Shown one piece after another: positions 53,627 to 62,905 of a stretch of DNA of 64,000 nucleotides (position 1 is its first letter; every line of letters starts with the position of its first letter). The translations under genes and the position numbers were made by a program. Location: assembly GCF_003286915.1 (NCBI RefSeq), contig NZ_QMFY01000012.1:1-64000 (forward strand), written 5' to 3'. The notes beneath the pieces are model-generated. The model was not told where the DNA came from. It did not search any database and worked only from the letters and a program-made list of their open reading frames with translations. The stretch is from Pseudochryseolinea flava. GTDB taxonomy: Bacteria > Bacteroidota > Bacteroidia > Cytophagales > Cyclobacteriaceae.

Positions 53627-54778
53627 TTAAAGATATCGTTTTACATCATCTCCCGTAATTTCGTCGCCACTCATAATCACCAGGCGTTCAATAACGTTAC
53701 GAAGTTCACGGATGTTACCCGTCCAGTTGTGTTCTTTCAAAGCAGTAAGTGCTTTTGTATGCAGCGTTTTCTTTTTCGCGCCATACTCTTCGGCGATATC
53801 ATTTAAGAATTTGTCGCTCAGAAGACCGATGTCGTCTTTCCTGTCATTTAGCGCCGGAACCTTCACGACGATAACACTAAGCCTGTGGTAAAGGTCTTCA
53901 CGAAATCTATTTTCTTCTATCTCTTTCTTCAAATCTTTGTTGGTAGCCGCGACAACGCGAACATTTACACTGATCTCTTTGTCTCCGCCAACACGCGTAA
54001 TTTTATTTTCTTGCAGTGCGCGAAGTACTTTTGCTTGGGCGGACAAACTCATGTCACCAATTTCATCCAAGAACAAAGTGCCCCCTTCTGCTAGTTCAAA
54101 TTTTCCTAGTCGCTGTTTAATGGCCGATGTGAACGAACCCTTCTCGTGTCCAAATAATTCGCTTTCGATAAGTTCAGAAGGAATTGCCGCGCAGTTTACT
54201 TCGACTAATGGTCCCTCAGCACGTTTACTTTTTTCGTGAACCCATCGCGCAACAAGTTCTTTTCCTGATCCATTAGGCCCTGTGACCAATACGCGTGCAT
54301 CAGTAGGGGCAACTTTGTCGATCATCTCTTTGATTTGTTTGATGGGTTCAGATTCACCCACCATATCGAATTTTTTAGAGACCTTCTTACGAAGTGTTTT
54401 TGTTTCTTTAACGAGCGTTGTTTTTTCGAGCGCGTTTCGAAGCGTTATTTCCAAGCGCCCAAGATCGAATGGTTTTTGAAGGAAATCGAATGCCCCTTTC
54501 TTCACGGCTTCTACGGCGACATCAATTGTTCCATGTGCAGAAATAATGATGAAGTTGGTGGGAATCTCAGCTTGTTTCGACTTTTCGAGCACTTCAAGGC
54601 CATCCATTTTTGGCATCTTGATATCGCAAAGACATAGGTCGAATGCACCTTGCTCAAGTTTTTTGAACCCTTCTTGTCCGTCTGCCGCTTCTTGAACGTC
54701 GTGATCTTTTTCTTCGAGAATCTCTTTTAAGATTGCTCTGATTTTATTGTCATCTTCGATGATGAGTATCTTAGCCAT
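53627..54778 (-). CDS. NtrC-like response regulator without a DNA-binding domain
   Basis: Receiver domain (1-120, phosphorylation site Asp52 in LCLCDIKMPKMDG) and an AAA+ ATPase domain (about 135-375, Walker A GPNGSGKE, Walker B GGTLFLDEIG). The usual sigma-54 contact loop GAFTGA is GSFTSA (residues 214-219), and the protein stops right after the AAA+ lid (NWTGNIRELRNVIERL, then MSGDEITGDDVKRYL). No Fis-type helix-turn-helix is present and the stop is followed by convergent coding sequence, so this is not a simple frameshift at the end. Classical sigma-54 activation is therefore doubtful. Confidence 0.88.
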   Translation of the reverse strand: MAKILIIEDDNKIRAILKEILEEKDHDVQEAADGQEGFKKLEQGAFDLCLCDIKMPKMDGLEVLEKSKQAEIPTNFIIISAHGTIDVAVEAVKKGAFDFLQKPFDLGRLEITLRNALEKTTLVKETKTLRKKVSKKFDMVGESEPIKQIKEMIDKVAPTDARVLVTGPNGSGKELVARWVHEKSKRAEGPLVEVNCAAIPSELIESELFGHEKGSFTSAIKQRLGKFELAEGGTLFLDEIGDMSLSAQAKVLRALQENKITRVGGDKEISVNVRVVAATNKDLKKEIEENRFREDLYHRLSVIVVKVPALNDRKDDIGLLSDKFLNDIAEEYGAKKKTLHTKALTALKEHNWTGNIRELRNVIERLVIMSGDEITGDDVKRYL

Positions 54779-54802
54779 GCTTGGAATTGTTAACCGCTAA
54801 AA

Positions 54803-54840
54803 ATAAAAAAAACCTGATCGCTTTCACTAACGATCAGGTT
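54803..54840 (-). terminator. Rho-independent terminator of rnpB
   Basis: AACCTGATCG (54811-54820) pairs perfectly with CGATCAGGTT (54831-54840). On the minus strand the hairpin leads into a T-tract (complement of the A-run 54803-54810), 10 bases beyond the 3' end of the RNase P RNA. Confidence 0.9.
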
Positions 54841-54850
54841 TAAAAATAGT

Positions 54851-55250
54851 AAGCCTATAAGCCGGGTTCTGTTTCCTGCGATTGCTCGAAGGACTCTTAT
54901 CATTTATCTAGCCCCATCATCACTAATGGGATCAATCAGTCTACCCGCCACGCCTGTTCCAGCTAGCCGGAACAATTCACGAGCCGCAAACCTCCGAAGA
55001 GAACGTGGCCTATTTGACCTTTCAGCGTGTAAGGTTTACCATGCACTCAGTATCACTACCAAGCCGGTGAGCTCTTACCTCGCCTTTTCACCTTTTCCTC
55101 CGATATGATCAGAGGTAGTTTGTTTTCTGTGGCACTTTCTGTCTTTCCCGATTACTCAGGAAAGCCTTCCCGTTAGGAAGTACACTGCTCTACGCTGCCC
55201 GGACTTTCCTCCTTGATTACTCACGGCGATAAGACGGCTTACTCTTGCAA
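54851..55250 (-). ncRNA. rnpB: RNase P RNA, bacterial type A
   Basis: The catalytic RNA that removes 5' leaders from pre-tRNAs. On the minus strand the conserved 5' region reads GGAGGAAAGTCCGGGC (near 55214-55198). The 3' region contains ACAGAACCCGGCTTAT (near 54872-54857), the two strands that form the P4 pseudoknot. GCGGGTAGACTGATT-like and GGAACAGGCGTGGCGG-like internal segments are also visible. The length of about 400 nt is normal. Ends are placed by the outer stem and may be off by a few bases. Confidence 0.95.
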
Positions 55251-55337
55251 AGCTAATTCTTTTTTGGTTCTGGAAACAGGTGCGGGAAATAGCTGCGAGT
55301 TTCGAGCTACGAGTTACGAGAAGTTATCTGTTACTGC

Positions 55338-55371
55338 CCAGTTTCACCGGGTTTAAACCCGGTGAAACTGG
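55338..55371. repeat. 34-base perfect palindrome
   Basis: The sequence from 55338 to 55371 is its own reverse complement, two 17-base arms (starting CCAGTTTCACCGGG) meeting at a TTTAAA centre without a loop. AAGTTATCTGTTA flanks it on both sides (55321-55333 and about 55383-55395), like short direct repeats. Confidence 0.9.
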
Positions 55372-55418
55372 TTATGAGAAGAAGTTATCTGTTATCTGTT
55401 GCTTTCCCTGCATTCCCT

Positions 55419-55466
55419 CGAACACTCGAACACTTGAACACTCGAACACTTGAACACTCGAACACT
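55419..55466. repeat. Tandem array, 6 units of YGAACACT
   Basis: Six 8-base units (CGAACACT or TGAACACT) follow each other without gaps. The first base varies only between C and T. The array is close to, but not within, the end of the hypothetical gene at 55494. Confidence 0.9.
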
Positions 55467-55493
55467 TGTATTAACCCCAACACGTCAACACTC

Positions 55494-55916
55494 CTAATGA
55501 ATATCTTTCCCGGTAAGTTTGTCTTCGTAATGATCAGCGAGCTGGGCTACTTCTTGGATCATTTCTTTTACTTGATCTTCCGATACAGAATTGGCCAAGC
55601 ATGATGCTTCAACTTTTAGATAGCCGTCTTCGAGTACAAACTTGCTATAGTCGAAGTGAGCATTTTGTTCGAGAAGATTTTTAAGATCAAGACCATCTTT
55701 AAATTCACAAACTTTTGAAGAGAAGATCGCTTGGTCACGTCCAGAGACTGGACTCTTTTGCGTGCTGGCGAGAACCGTTTGAAAGCGGCTTCCATTGATT
55801 GGAACCACCACTACAGAACGCGTATGGTCGTAGTCTGTAAACTGACCACCAATTTGATCAGCGTACTGCTGAATATGTTTCATGATGCTCATAGGGTCCT
55901 TTAATTTGTTAGGCAT
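55494..55916 (-). CDS. Hypothetical protein (140 aa), possible YbjN/secretion-chaperone-like fold
   Basis: A small acidic cytoplasmic protein. The pattern of an N-terminal helix (MSIMKHIQQYADQIGGQF), a central beta sheet (SVVVVPINGSRFQTVLAS) and a C-terminal acidic helix (EDQVKEMIQEVAQLADHYED) resembles YbjN and type III chaperone-like folds, but this is a guess from secondary structure. ATG at 55916 is preferred over frame starts to 55952. Confidence 0.65.
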   Translation of the reverse strand: MPNKLKDPMSIMKHIQQYADQIGGQFTDYDHTRSVVVVPINGSRFQTVLASTQKSPVSGRDQAIFSSKVCEFKDGLDLKNLLEQNAHFDYSKFVLEDGYLKVEASCLANSVSEDQVKEMIQEVAQLADHYEDKLTGKDIH

Positions 55917-55970
55917 ATTCAAGTTATAAAAATTGGGCGGGAAATTACGCAAAACGTTAGCTTAAAAAAA

Positions 55971-56858
55971 TCAGAATGCCAACGGGCGAAAACGAAAATT
56001 ACCTTTTGAGTACTCGACAGCAGGGGATGGAAGTTTTAACATGTTTACGAGAAACAATACGGTCTTTAAAAATTTCGATCGGGTATGGATCGCCGTGAGG
56101 TCGAAGTCAATACCTAAATAATATTGGCGATATGGATCACCAAACCCTTGCTCGATGTTTTGCTGATCGCGCGCGTATACCATTCCTTCCGCCCCATAGC
56201 CTACAGCGATATTGAGCCACTTCGGAAATTTTGTAAACTTGTCCACATCAATGGATAGCCAATAGGTTTGCCCGTTATAGTCTTTTAAGGCTTCACTAAA
56301 AAATCCATCACCTAAAACATTCGGACGCTCTCTGGCGAAATCCGTAGGCCGAAAAGAATATTTCGGATAAATTCTGATCTCATTCCATAAACGCGATTGC
56401 CCAAAATACAACAACGATCCGGAAGCATTCGCCAACAGGTCGCCCGTCGATGCGCCATAAGCGTCAGAAAATCCATCCATGATTTCAATGGGTATCATAA
56501 CTGTAAAACCCGTAAGCGCACCTGCAAGGTCTGCTTTTCTATCAGGCACATTGCACCACTTCAATGCCTTCGCGGTGCCGTAACTAAAATAGAATGTTGA
56601 AAAAAAATGACCAAGCTTGTCTACCTGTTTCCACTCAGGGTTATCGTTGAAGAATTGAAACGATTGTTGTTCAGCGTTCTTGTACCACAACTGGTGAAGT
56701 CCCACGAGCGTAACGCCATAAGCAGCAGACGATGTCCAAACAAGTCGCTTGAGGCGTTTCTTGTTCACATGGGATGCCGTATCGACAGGCTGCGCAGTAA
56801 GTGCAAACGATGAAAAGAGTATTAAGGAAAGTATGAAAGACTTACTCGCTGCCGCCAT
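55971..56858 (-). CDS. DUF2279 protein
   Basis: A signal peptide (SKSFILSLILFSSFALTAQP) precedes a DUF2279 region: WTSSAAYGVTLVGLHQLWYK, the hallmark DKLGHFFSTFYFSYG near residue 80, and GFTVMIPIEIMDGFSDAYGAS. Members are membrane-associated Bacteroidetes proteins of unknown role, some annotated as YfiM-like lipoproteins. ATG at 56858 or 56864 is likely; either overlaps the tamB stop by about 17-23 bases, so the two genes are translationally linked. Confidence 0.82.
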   Translation of the reverse strand: MAAASKSFILSLILFSSFALTAQPVDTASHVNKKRLKRLVWTSSAAYGVTLVGLHQLWYKNAEQQSFQFFNDNPEWKQVDKLGHFFSTFYFSYGTAKALKWCNVPDRKADLAGALTGFTVMIPIEIMDGFSDAYGASTGDLLANASGSLLYFGQSRLWNEIRIYPKYSFRPTDFARERPNVLGDGFFSEALKDYNGQTYWLSIDVDKFTKFPKWLNIAVGYGAEGMVYARDQQNIEQGFGDPYRQYYLGIDFDLTAIHTRSKFLKTVLFLVNMLKLPSPAVEYSKGNFRFRPLAF

Positions 56859-59800
56859 CGTCATCTTCCTTTTTTGCATCCTTGTTCGCACCTGGGTTCT
56901 GTTCTTCCGCAGGTTTTTCTTCCGACGCGTCTTCCAGCGCTTTCTTTTCTTCTGCTTTTAGCTTCTTCTCTCGGCTGCGCTTCCAAAGGTCCTTCAACTC
57001 GTTAAAGCTTTGTGTATGCGTTAGGCTGGCTCCAGTCGTGATCGTCGATTGATTGTTCACAGAACTCAATACTGAATTTTGATTCGCGCGACTATACATC
57101 TTCGCGCGTAGCTTTCCGTCAGGCGTGAGCATGTACTCGATGGTGATATCCCCCGCAACACTCGATGGACTTCGTTGTGGATTTGCGTTGTTGGTGGGTG
57201 TGCTGGTGGTGTTGTTAAAGGTACCATCGGCAGTCACCCTAAATCTTCCGAATGGATACGACAACCGAAGCTGGAATGTATTGAACGCGTTTTCATCAAA
57301 GGATCCAAGATCAAGATCTACTTCTAGATTTTCATCCACTTGACTTATCCAGTGACTAAGCTGATTCGAGAGCAATTCGCTCACGCTATTACTCACAGAA
57401 CCACTAGCGTCGAAAGCATCGGGCGGAGAAAACTTCTGTAGTACGATCAATGAAAAAACTTGTCGATAGAGTTCTTGCTCATCGAGTTTGTTTTTAAATA
57501 CCGTAAATGCAAGGTTAAGGTTCACAGGGTTGCCTTCCGTGTTTGCAATGTTCTGCGGCAGATTCGGTGCAACGATATCGAATGTAAAGGATGGTGATTG
57601 CATTTGCCCCTCGAGGCGAAGCAATACTTCAACAGGATATTTTTTTCGCACCTGTGCCAACGCCCTTGCTTTATCATCCAGGATCAGCGGCGCCAAACTA
57701 GCTTGTTCCTTGTACGATGCATTGATGTTCAAAATACCCAAGTACGGGTCGCCGTACCAAGCAATTTGACTTCCCCGCTTAATGACGAACTGTTTGTTAA
57801 TTACGTTATAGAGTGTGAAGTTGTAAAAACCCTCCGTAAATTCGAAAGGCCCAAACATATTGAATTCTCCTTTGGTGTCTAACTGAAGTTTAAGTTCACC
57901 ATTACCACGACCACGAATGATATCACCCGCTTTTTGGTCGAAGATGATTTCACCATAAGCATCAGGTGTTACATCCAAATTGAGGTCGAATGTGATGCCA
58001 GAGAGATCGACCTTGTTACTTTGGCCAGGTCTTAGTTTCGCTGTTGATAGTGTGTCTTTAAAATCGATGAAAGTGATGAAATCTTTTTTGTCTACCGATG
58101 AAGTTCCGCCAATGGGAATGTAGACGCGTGTATTCTTTTCTGTTTTCGCCGTGCTTGTGATTTTAAGGTTATTTACTGGCCCATAAAAATTTACTTCTCC
58201 CGTGCTATACGCCTGTCCGTAAAAGAGGTTGTTGTCTTTGACAGTTGTGTTCAGTACCTGAAAATTGTTGAACGTAGCATCCAGGTTCACAAACATACTG
58301 TAAAAGTTGTCGTGCGATATGGTGCCTTTGAAGGTTCCTTTGTTGCGATAAACGTCGGTTAAATCAAGGTCCTTAAAATAGATTGATGTCGGTGTCAATC
58401 CGATAATTCCTTTTACGCGATACATCGTTCGAAGGTAGTCGACCATGAGCATGCCGTCATTGCCAATAAGCCCTTCACCATTGATCATTGGATGAGACAG
58501 TGTTCCCTTGATGTCAAAATCTCCAGACACCGTTCCGTTTATATGACTGACAATCCCTTTTAAGAACGGTTCCAATATCTTCAGTTCTGCTTTGTCTAGT
58601 TTTGCAACCATGTTCACGGGATCTGTTTTGATTGAAGGCGTATAATCTCCCGTGAGGTTGATAATACGTTTCTCTTCACGGTCTACGAAAAGGTTGACGG
58701 TAAACTTGTGGGCTATGGTGTCCCAAACATTTCTGCCTTGAATATCACCGATGAGAAAATCATTCATGGTTAGCCCATGGATGTTGATGTCGTTTTGCAT
58801 GGACGGTTCACGATAGAGATCATTAACGTCGACACGTGCATCAACTACGCCTTTGAATTTGTTTGATGATAACACGTTCAAGATCGACAGGTCTAGCTTG
58901 TCTACGGTAAGCGTTAACTTCTCATGCGGATCAAGTGACATTTTTCCATGTGCACTGATGGACTGATCGGCATTGGTCAGTGTGAGGTTATTAAAATACC
59001 ATTGATCGCGTTGAATGGATACGAAATTTCCAGGCGCAAACGTCCAGTCGCGCTCCAGTAGCTTGAGCGACGACGGTGCCATTGATACCAATGTAGAGTC
59101 GCGCATAAAATCAACGGCACCTTTGAGCCGCACTTGATTAGTTTTATTTACTTGGTTAGCGTCGATGCCGAAGTCGATGTGACTTTGATTCCAAATTGCT
59201 TCTGCTAAAAGATTTTCTGTGCTTAAGTTTTTGTTGATGTATTGATTCGTCGATGTCACCGTAGCCATCGCCAATACACTGGTGCTATCGGTGATTTTTG
59301 AAACCGTGATGTCTGCTTCATTTTTAGCAAATGACATTCCATTGTAAACCAGGGAATCAAATGTTGTATAGGCGTTAAAGATTGTGGTGCGACCACTGGT
59401 GAATCGTCCTTCAATATGGGTATTTTTTGAGATGTCGAAATCAATATTCAAAAGTTCCGATACGGGAGCAATGTCTTTGAGTTGTAAATTGATGGTCGCG
59501 GCGTATGACTTGGGAACGTATGTTTTGTTTTGGTAGTAATTTTCAATTTCTTTTTTATCGTTGCGAATGTTCAATGCGACTTCATGCGATAGTATTCTGA
59601 GGTCGCGTGATAAATCTGAATAGTAAAAGTTCCCGTTCACCAATAAGTCTACCAGCGACGATTCAATTTGGATGGATCGATTTTCTTTGTCACGTAAAGC
59701 ATTAACATGTATGTGATCAAGCGAAAGCCATTGATCAGCATAGTTTACTTTTAGGTCATTCACGTTGGCAACACCTTGCAATGAATCCAACGATAAGCCT

Positions 59801-61467
59801 GAAATGTCGGCATTCACATGCGCGTGGATAAACAGCGGCTCACGTGAAAGGTTAAGTTCATGAAGATAAACGGTGTCTACTTGTCCGATCACACGGATTT
59901 GATTTCTGCCTTCACGCAAGTCGATGGAGCCTCTCGCTTTGAGTTGCAAATTAGGATCATCAATTTCAACCATTCCCCGGAAGAGCCCAGAAGCAAAGCG
60001 TGCATCGGTAACAATGTTGGTGTAATTGTATCGGTAGATACCAATCGAGTTTACATTACCTGTCAATTGAAAATCTGCAGTGTTTTGTGTAAGTCCAGAA
60101 CCGCTAACCCTACCGTTGAGATTAACCTTTTGGAAATAGACTGTGTCATTCAAATAGGCACCCAGGTCGAAGTTAGAGAGCGTAAGGCGACCGCTATATT
60201 CTGAACGATCAAAGTTCTCTTCATTTACCTTGAAGTTTATGTCGGATCGGATGTTACCGAGCTTTCCTTGGAAACTTCCATTGGCGACAAAGTCGGAGGG
60301 GTATCCGAGGAATTGACCGCTCATACTGACGATACCCATAGGCTGAAGTCTGCTGATGACTGTTTCATTGAGAATAAATGATAAGTCGCGTGGGTCGAGG
60401 CGTGAGTCTTTTACATTTAAGTTGATGAAGGTTTCATTGATATTCGGAAGCCCATCCATGTCGAGTGCTCCCATAAGCGTTGTGTTGCCGATGCTCAAAT
60501 CCATTTTGGTGAACTTGAACTTGTCTACTCGTCCGTTGAATGTTCCCGTGAGTCGCATCGGCTTTTGGATGCGTTCAACACCAGGGGCAAAGAGCGCGAG
60601 ATCTTTTGGATTGATTAGCGTGTTCTTGAGATGTGCGTGAATTTTCACTTTACTTACAAAGTGGTTGAGATCCAGTTGCCTTTTATATTGAAAAATGACG
60701 GTGTCGGTGATGGTACTTTCGCCGGCTTGCAGATTAAGGCCGGTAAATTCCATTCCGGTTTGCGAGATCCGGAAAAAGGTCGACAGCTGCTTTATCCCAA
60801 ACTTCGTTTTCTGGTCTTCAGCGATGAGTGTTTTTACGTTGAACTCAACCGTGTCGCCCAACACAACGAAGCTTTTGAGTTGGCCTTCATCAACAGCCAG
60901 TGAAAAATGATGGTAGTCAAAGCCTGACTTGATAGAATCCTGGTCTTGGTTGACGTACGAGAACTGGCTTTGGTTGACGAACGCCTCACCAATGTTTATC
61001 CGTGGCGATTTGCCGCCGCCGCCGCTACCGCCAAAATTGCTGTTTATGCGGTTGATGAGTACGTTGATATTAAGGTTTCTGCTGGTGTCGTCTTCCTGGA
61101 TATTGGTGAGGTAAACGTGTGCGCTGTCTACAAAAATACCGTCGATGTTGATGTCGGACTCTTCAAAAAGGTTAGAAATCTTGAAATTGATAAGGATATT
61201 GTCGGCGCGGATCATGGGGTTGCCTTCGGGGTCCATGATTTTGACGCCGTCAAGTTCCAGTCGGTCGAACCAAAGCATGCTGAAACTTTCCACAGAAGTT
61301 GGAAATCCTACAGCTTTTGTGAAGTCTTTTAGGTAATGGTTGATAAGATAACTCTGGACGGGGGGCATCTGCAGGATGAGAAAAGCAGATATAATTAGAA
61401 ACAGTAGCCCCGTAACGGTGTAGGCAAATGCTTTTCGAATTCTATTTTTGATAACTTGCCGATTCAT
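56842..61467 (-). CDS. tamB: TamB-family translocation and assembly protein
   Basis: A very long periplasm-spanning protein that helps outer-membrane assembly or lipid transport. One N-terminal transmembrane anchor (about 13-35, TGLLFLIISAFLILQMPP) is followed by about 1200 residues of repetitive beta-strand (AsmA/TamB-like groove) and the C-terminal DUF490/TamB domain (about 1100-1450, with FGPFEFTEGFYNFTLYN). A charged tail (EEKKALEDASEEKPAEEQ) ends the protein. At 1541 residues it matches Bacteroidetes TamB. Its start codon is 10 bases from the divergent tsaD start. Confidence 0.92.
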   Translation of the reverse strand: MNRQVIKNRIRKAFAYTVTGLLFLIISAFLILQMPPVQSYLINHYLKDFTKAVGFPTSVESFSMLWFDRLELDGVKIMDPEGNPMIRADNILINFKISNLFEESDINIDGIFVDSAHVYLTNIQEDDTSRNLNINVLINRINSNFGGSGGGGKSPRINIGEAFVNQSQFSYVNQDQDSIKSGFDYHHFSLAVDEGQLKSFVVLGDTVEFNVKTLIAEDQKTKFGIKQLSTFFRISQTGMEFTGLNLQAGESTITDTVIFQYKRQLDLNHFVSKVKIHAHLKNTLINPKDLALFAPGVERIQKPMRLTGTFNGRVDKFKFTKMDLSIGNTTLMGALDMDGLPNINETFINLNVKDSRLDPRDLSFILNETVISRLQPMGIVSMSGQFLGYPSDFVANGSFQGKLGNIRSDINFKVNEENFDRSEYSGRLTLSNFDLGAYLNDTVYFQKVNLNGRVSGSGLTQNTADFQLTGNVNSIGIYRYNYTNIVTDARFASGLFRGMVEIDDPNLQLKARGSIDLREGRNQIRVIGQVDTVYLHELNLSREPLFIHAHVNADISGLSLDSLQGVANVNDLKVNYADQWLSLDHIHVNALRDKENRSIQIESSLVDLLVNGNFYYSDLSRDLRILSHEVALNIRNDKKEIENYYQNKTYVPKSYAATINLQLKDIAPVSELLNIDFDISKNTHIEGRFTSGRTTIFNAYTTFDSLVYNGMSFAKNEADITVSKITDSTSVLAMATVTSTNQYINKNLSTENLLAEAIWNQSHIDFGIDANQVNKTNQVRLKGAVDFMRDSTLVSMAPSSLKLLERDWTFAPGNFVSIQRDQWYFNNLTLTNADQSISAHGKMSLDPHEKLTLTVDKLDLSILNVLSSNKFKGVVDARVDVNDLYREPSMQNDINIHGLTMNDFLIGDIQGRNVWDTIAHKFTVNLFVDREEKRIINLTGDYTPSIKTDPVNMVAKLDKAELKILEPFLKGIVSHINGTVSGDFDIKGTLSHPMINGEGLIGNDGMLMVDYLRTMYRVKGIIGLTPTSIYFKDLDLTDVYRNKGTFKGTISHDNFYSMFVNLDATFNNFQVLNTTVKDNNLFYGQAYSTGEVNFYGPVNNLKITSTAKTEKNTRVYIPIGGTSSVDKKDFITFIDFKDTLSTAKLRPGQSNKVDLSGITFDLNLDVTPDAYGEIIFDQKAGDIIRGRGNGELKLQLDTKGEFNMFGPFEFTEGFYNFTLYNVINKQFVIKRGSQIAWYGDPYLGILNINASYKEQASLAPLILDDKARALAQVRKKYPVEVLLRLEGQMQSPSFTFDIVAPNLPQNIANTEGNPVNLNLAFTVFKNKLDEQELYRQVFSLIVLQKFSPPDAFDASGSVSNSVSELLSNQLSHWISQVDENLEVDLDLGSFDENAFNTFQLRLSYPFGRFRVTADGTFNNTTSTPTNNANPQRSPSSVAGDITIEYMLTPDGKLRAKMYSRANQNSVLSSVNNQSTITTGASLTHTQSFNELKDLWKRSREKKLKAEEKKALEDASEEKPAEEQNPGANKDAKKEDDDGGSE

Positions 61468-61477
61468 TTGTCAACCT

Positions 61478-62491
61478 ATGCGTCCCGTTATCCTTGCCAT
61501 TGAGTCTTCGTGCGATGAAACGTCTGCCTCCGTCATAAGCAACGGCAAGGTACTTAATAATATTATCGCCTCACAGGCAGTGCACCAAAAATACGGCGGT
61601 GTGGTTCCTGAGTTGGCATCTCGTGCCCATCAACAAAGCATTGTCTGGGTCGTCGACGAAGCCATGCAAAAGTCGGGCAAGAAATTAACAGATTTGGATG
61701 CCGTCGCGTTCACCCGTGGACCTGGCTTAATCGGCTCTTTGTTAGTAGGTGTTTCGTTTGCAAAAGGACTGTCGTTAGGACTCAACGTTCCACTTATCGA
61801 AGTAAACCACATGCAAGCCCACGTCCTGGCGCATTTCATCGACGATCCGAAACCACGGTTCCCTTTCCTATGTCTAACCGTAAGCGGTGGACATACGCAA
61901 ATTGTGCTGGTGAAGGATTTTTTGGATATGGAAGTAATCGGCGAAACGCATGATGACGCGGTGGGTGAAGCCTTCGACAAGGCTGCGAAGATTATCGGAC
62001 TTCCTTACCCCGGCGGGCCTCTCATCGATCACTACGCCAAACAGGGAAATCCAAAAGCTTTTTCCTTTCCCGATAGTGCCATGCCCGGACTCGATTTTTC
62101 TTTCAGCGGCATCAAAACTGCTTTTCTCTACTTCATCAGAGACGAAAAGATAAAGAACCCCGCCTTCGTGGAGGAGAATATGAATGATATATGTGCCAGT
62201 ATTCAGCACCATTTGGTGAAAATGTTGTTAACACGGGTACAGCAGGCTGTGAAGCAGACCGGCATTAAGCAAATCGCCATTGCAGGAGGCGTGTCGGCAA
62301 ACTCTGGCTTACGGACCAGTCTCGTTGCGTTAGGAGAGAAGCAGGGGTGGGATATTTTTATTCCTGCTTTTGAATATTGTACCGATAACGCCGGAATGAT
62401 TGCCATGGCAGCACATTATAAGTATTTGAAAAATGATTTTTGCTCGCTCGATGTCACGCCATTGGCGAGAATGCCAATCGGTATTTCTTAA
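61478..62491 (+). CDS. tsaD: tRNA N6-threonylcarbamoyladenosine transferase (TsaD)
   Basis: Transfers the threonylcarbamoyl group to A37 of ANN-reading tRNAs, with TsaB, TsaE and TsaC. ILAIESSCDETSASVI opens the ASKHA fold, the iron ligands are in VNHMQAHVLAH, SGGHTQIVLV is the ATP loop, and IAGGVSANSGLR with YCTDNAGMIA closes the site. At 338 residues it is normal. ATG at 61478 starts the conserved N-terminus. Confidence 0.97.
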   Translation: MRPVILAIESSCDETSASVISNGKVLNNIIASQAVHQKYGGVVPELASRAHQQSIVWVVDEAMQKSGKKLTDLDAVAFTRGPGLIGSLLVGVSFAKGLSLGLNVPLIEVNHMQAHVLAHFIDDPKPRFPFLCLTVSGGHTQIVLVKDFLDMEVIGETHDDAVGEAFDKAAKIIGLPYPGGPLIDHYAKQGNPKAFSFPDSAMPGLDFSFSGIKTAFLYFIRDEKIKNPAFVEENMNDICASIQHHLVKMLLTRVQQAVKQTGIKQIAIAGGVSANSGLRTSLVALGEKQGWDIFIPAFEYCTDNAGMIAMAAHYKYLKNDFCSLDVTPLARMPIGIS

Positions 62492-62494
62492 ACC

Positions 62495-62890
62495 ATGAAA
62501 GCAAATGTCAATGTAGGAGATCAAAAAGTGTATCGCTATCGTGTTACGGCCGATGACGTTGCTGCTTTTCGTGGAGATATCGTGCATCCTGTATGTGCTA
62601 CGTTTGCCTTGGCTAGAGAAATTGAATGGAGCAGCAGACTATTTGTGCTTGACATGCGCGATGATGACGAAGAAGGCATCGGTACATTTTTAACCATAAA
62701 TCATAAAGGCCCTGCTTTTGTAGGAGATGAAATTATATTCACGGCTACTGTCGAAACGCTGCAAGGACATGAATTGATTTGTACCTTTCATGCCTATGTC
62801 GCCACGCGCTTGATAGCTGAAGGCAAGACGGGACAAAAAATATTAAAGAAGGAAAAGATAAAACAGCTCTTCGGTGCTGTTGGATCGTAG
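62495..62890 (+). CDS. Hot-dog fold thioesterase-family protein
   Basis: Begins 3 bases after tsaD. The 131 residues form a single hot-dog domain: a helix with FALAREIEWSSRLF, then GIGTFLTINHKGPAFVGDEI, FTATVETLQGHELICTFHAY and ATRLIAEGKTGQKIL, the pattern of FlK-like and related acyl-CoA thioesterases or dehydratase-like proteins. The catalytic residues and substrate cannot be set from sequence alone. Confidence 0.8.
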   Translation: MKANVNVGDQKVYRYRVTADDVAAFRGDIVHPVCATFALAREIEWSSRLFVLDMRDDDEEGIGTFLTINHKGPAFVGDEIIFTATVETLQGHELICTFHAYVATRLIAEGKTGQKILKKEKIKQLFGAVGS

Positions 62891-62905
62891 ATTAGAATAG
62901 AAAAA

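Larger units (their letters stand above)
55251..55493. other. Repeat-rich spacer upstream of rnpB
   Basis: No gene is supported. It contains copies of the AGCTGCGAGTT-CGAG repeat also seen at 5284-5366 (near 55291-55320), a 34-base perfect palindrome (55338-55371), GTTATCTGT direct repeats on both sides of the palindrome, and a tandem array of 8-base units. Confidence 0.65.

Noticed and set aside
53627-54778. Calling this gene a standard sigma-54 transcription activator
   Set aside because: The contact loop is altered and the DNA-binding domain is missing, so only the response-regulator/AAA+ nature is claimed.
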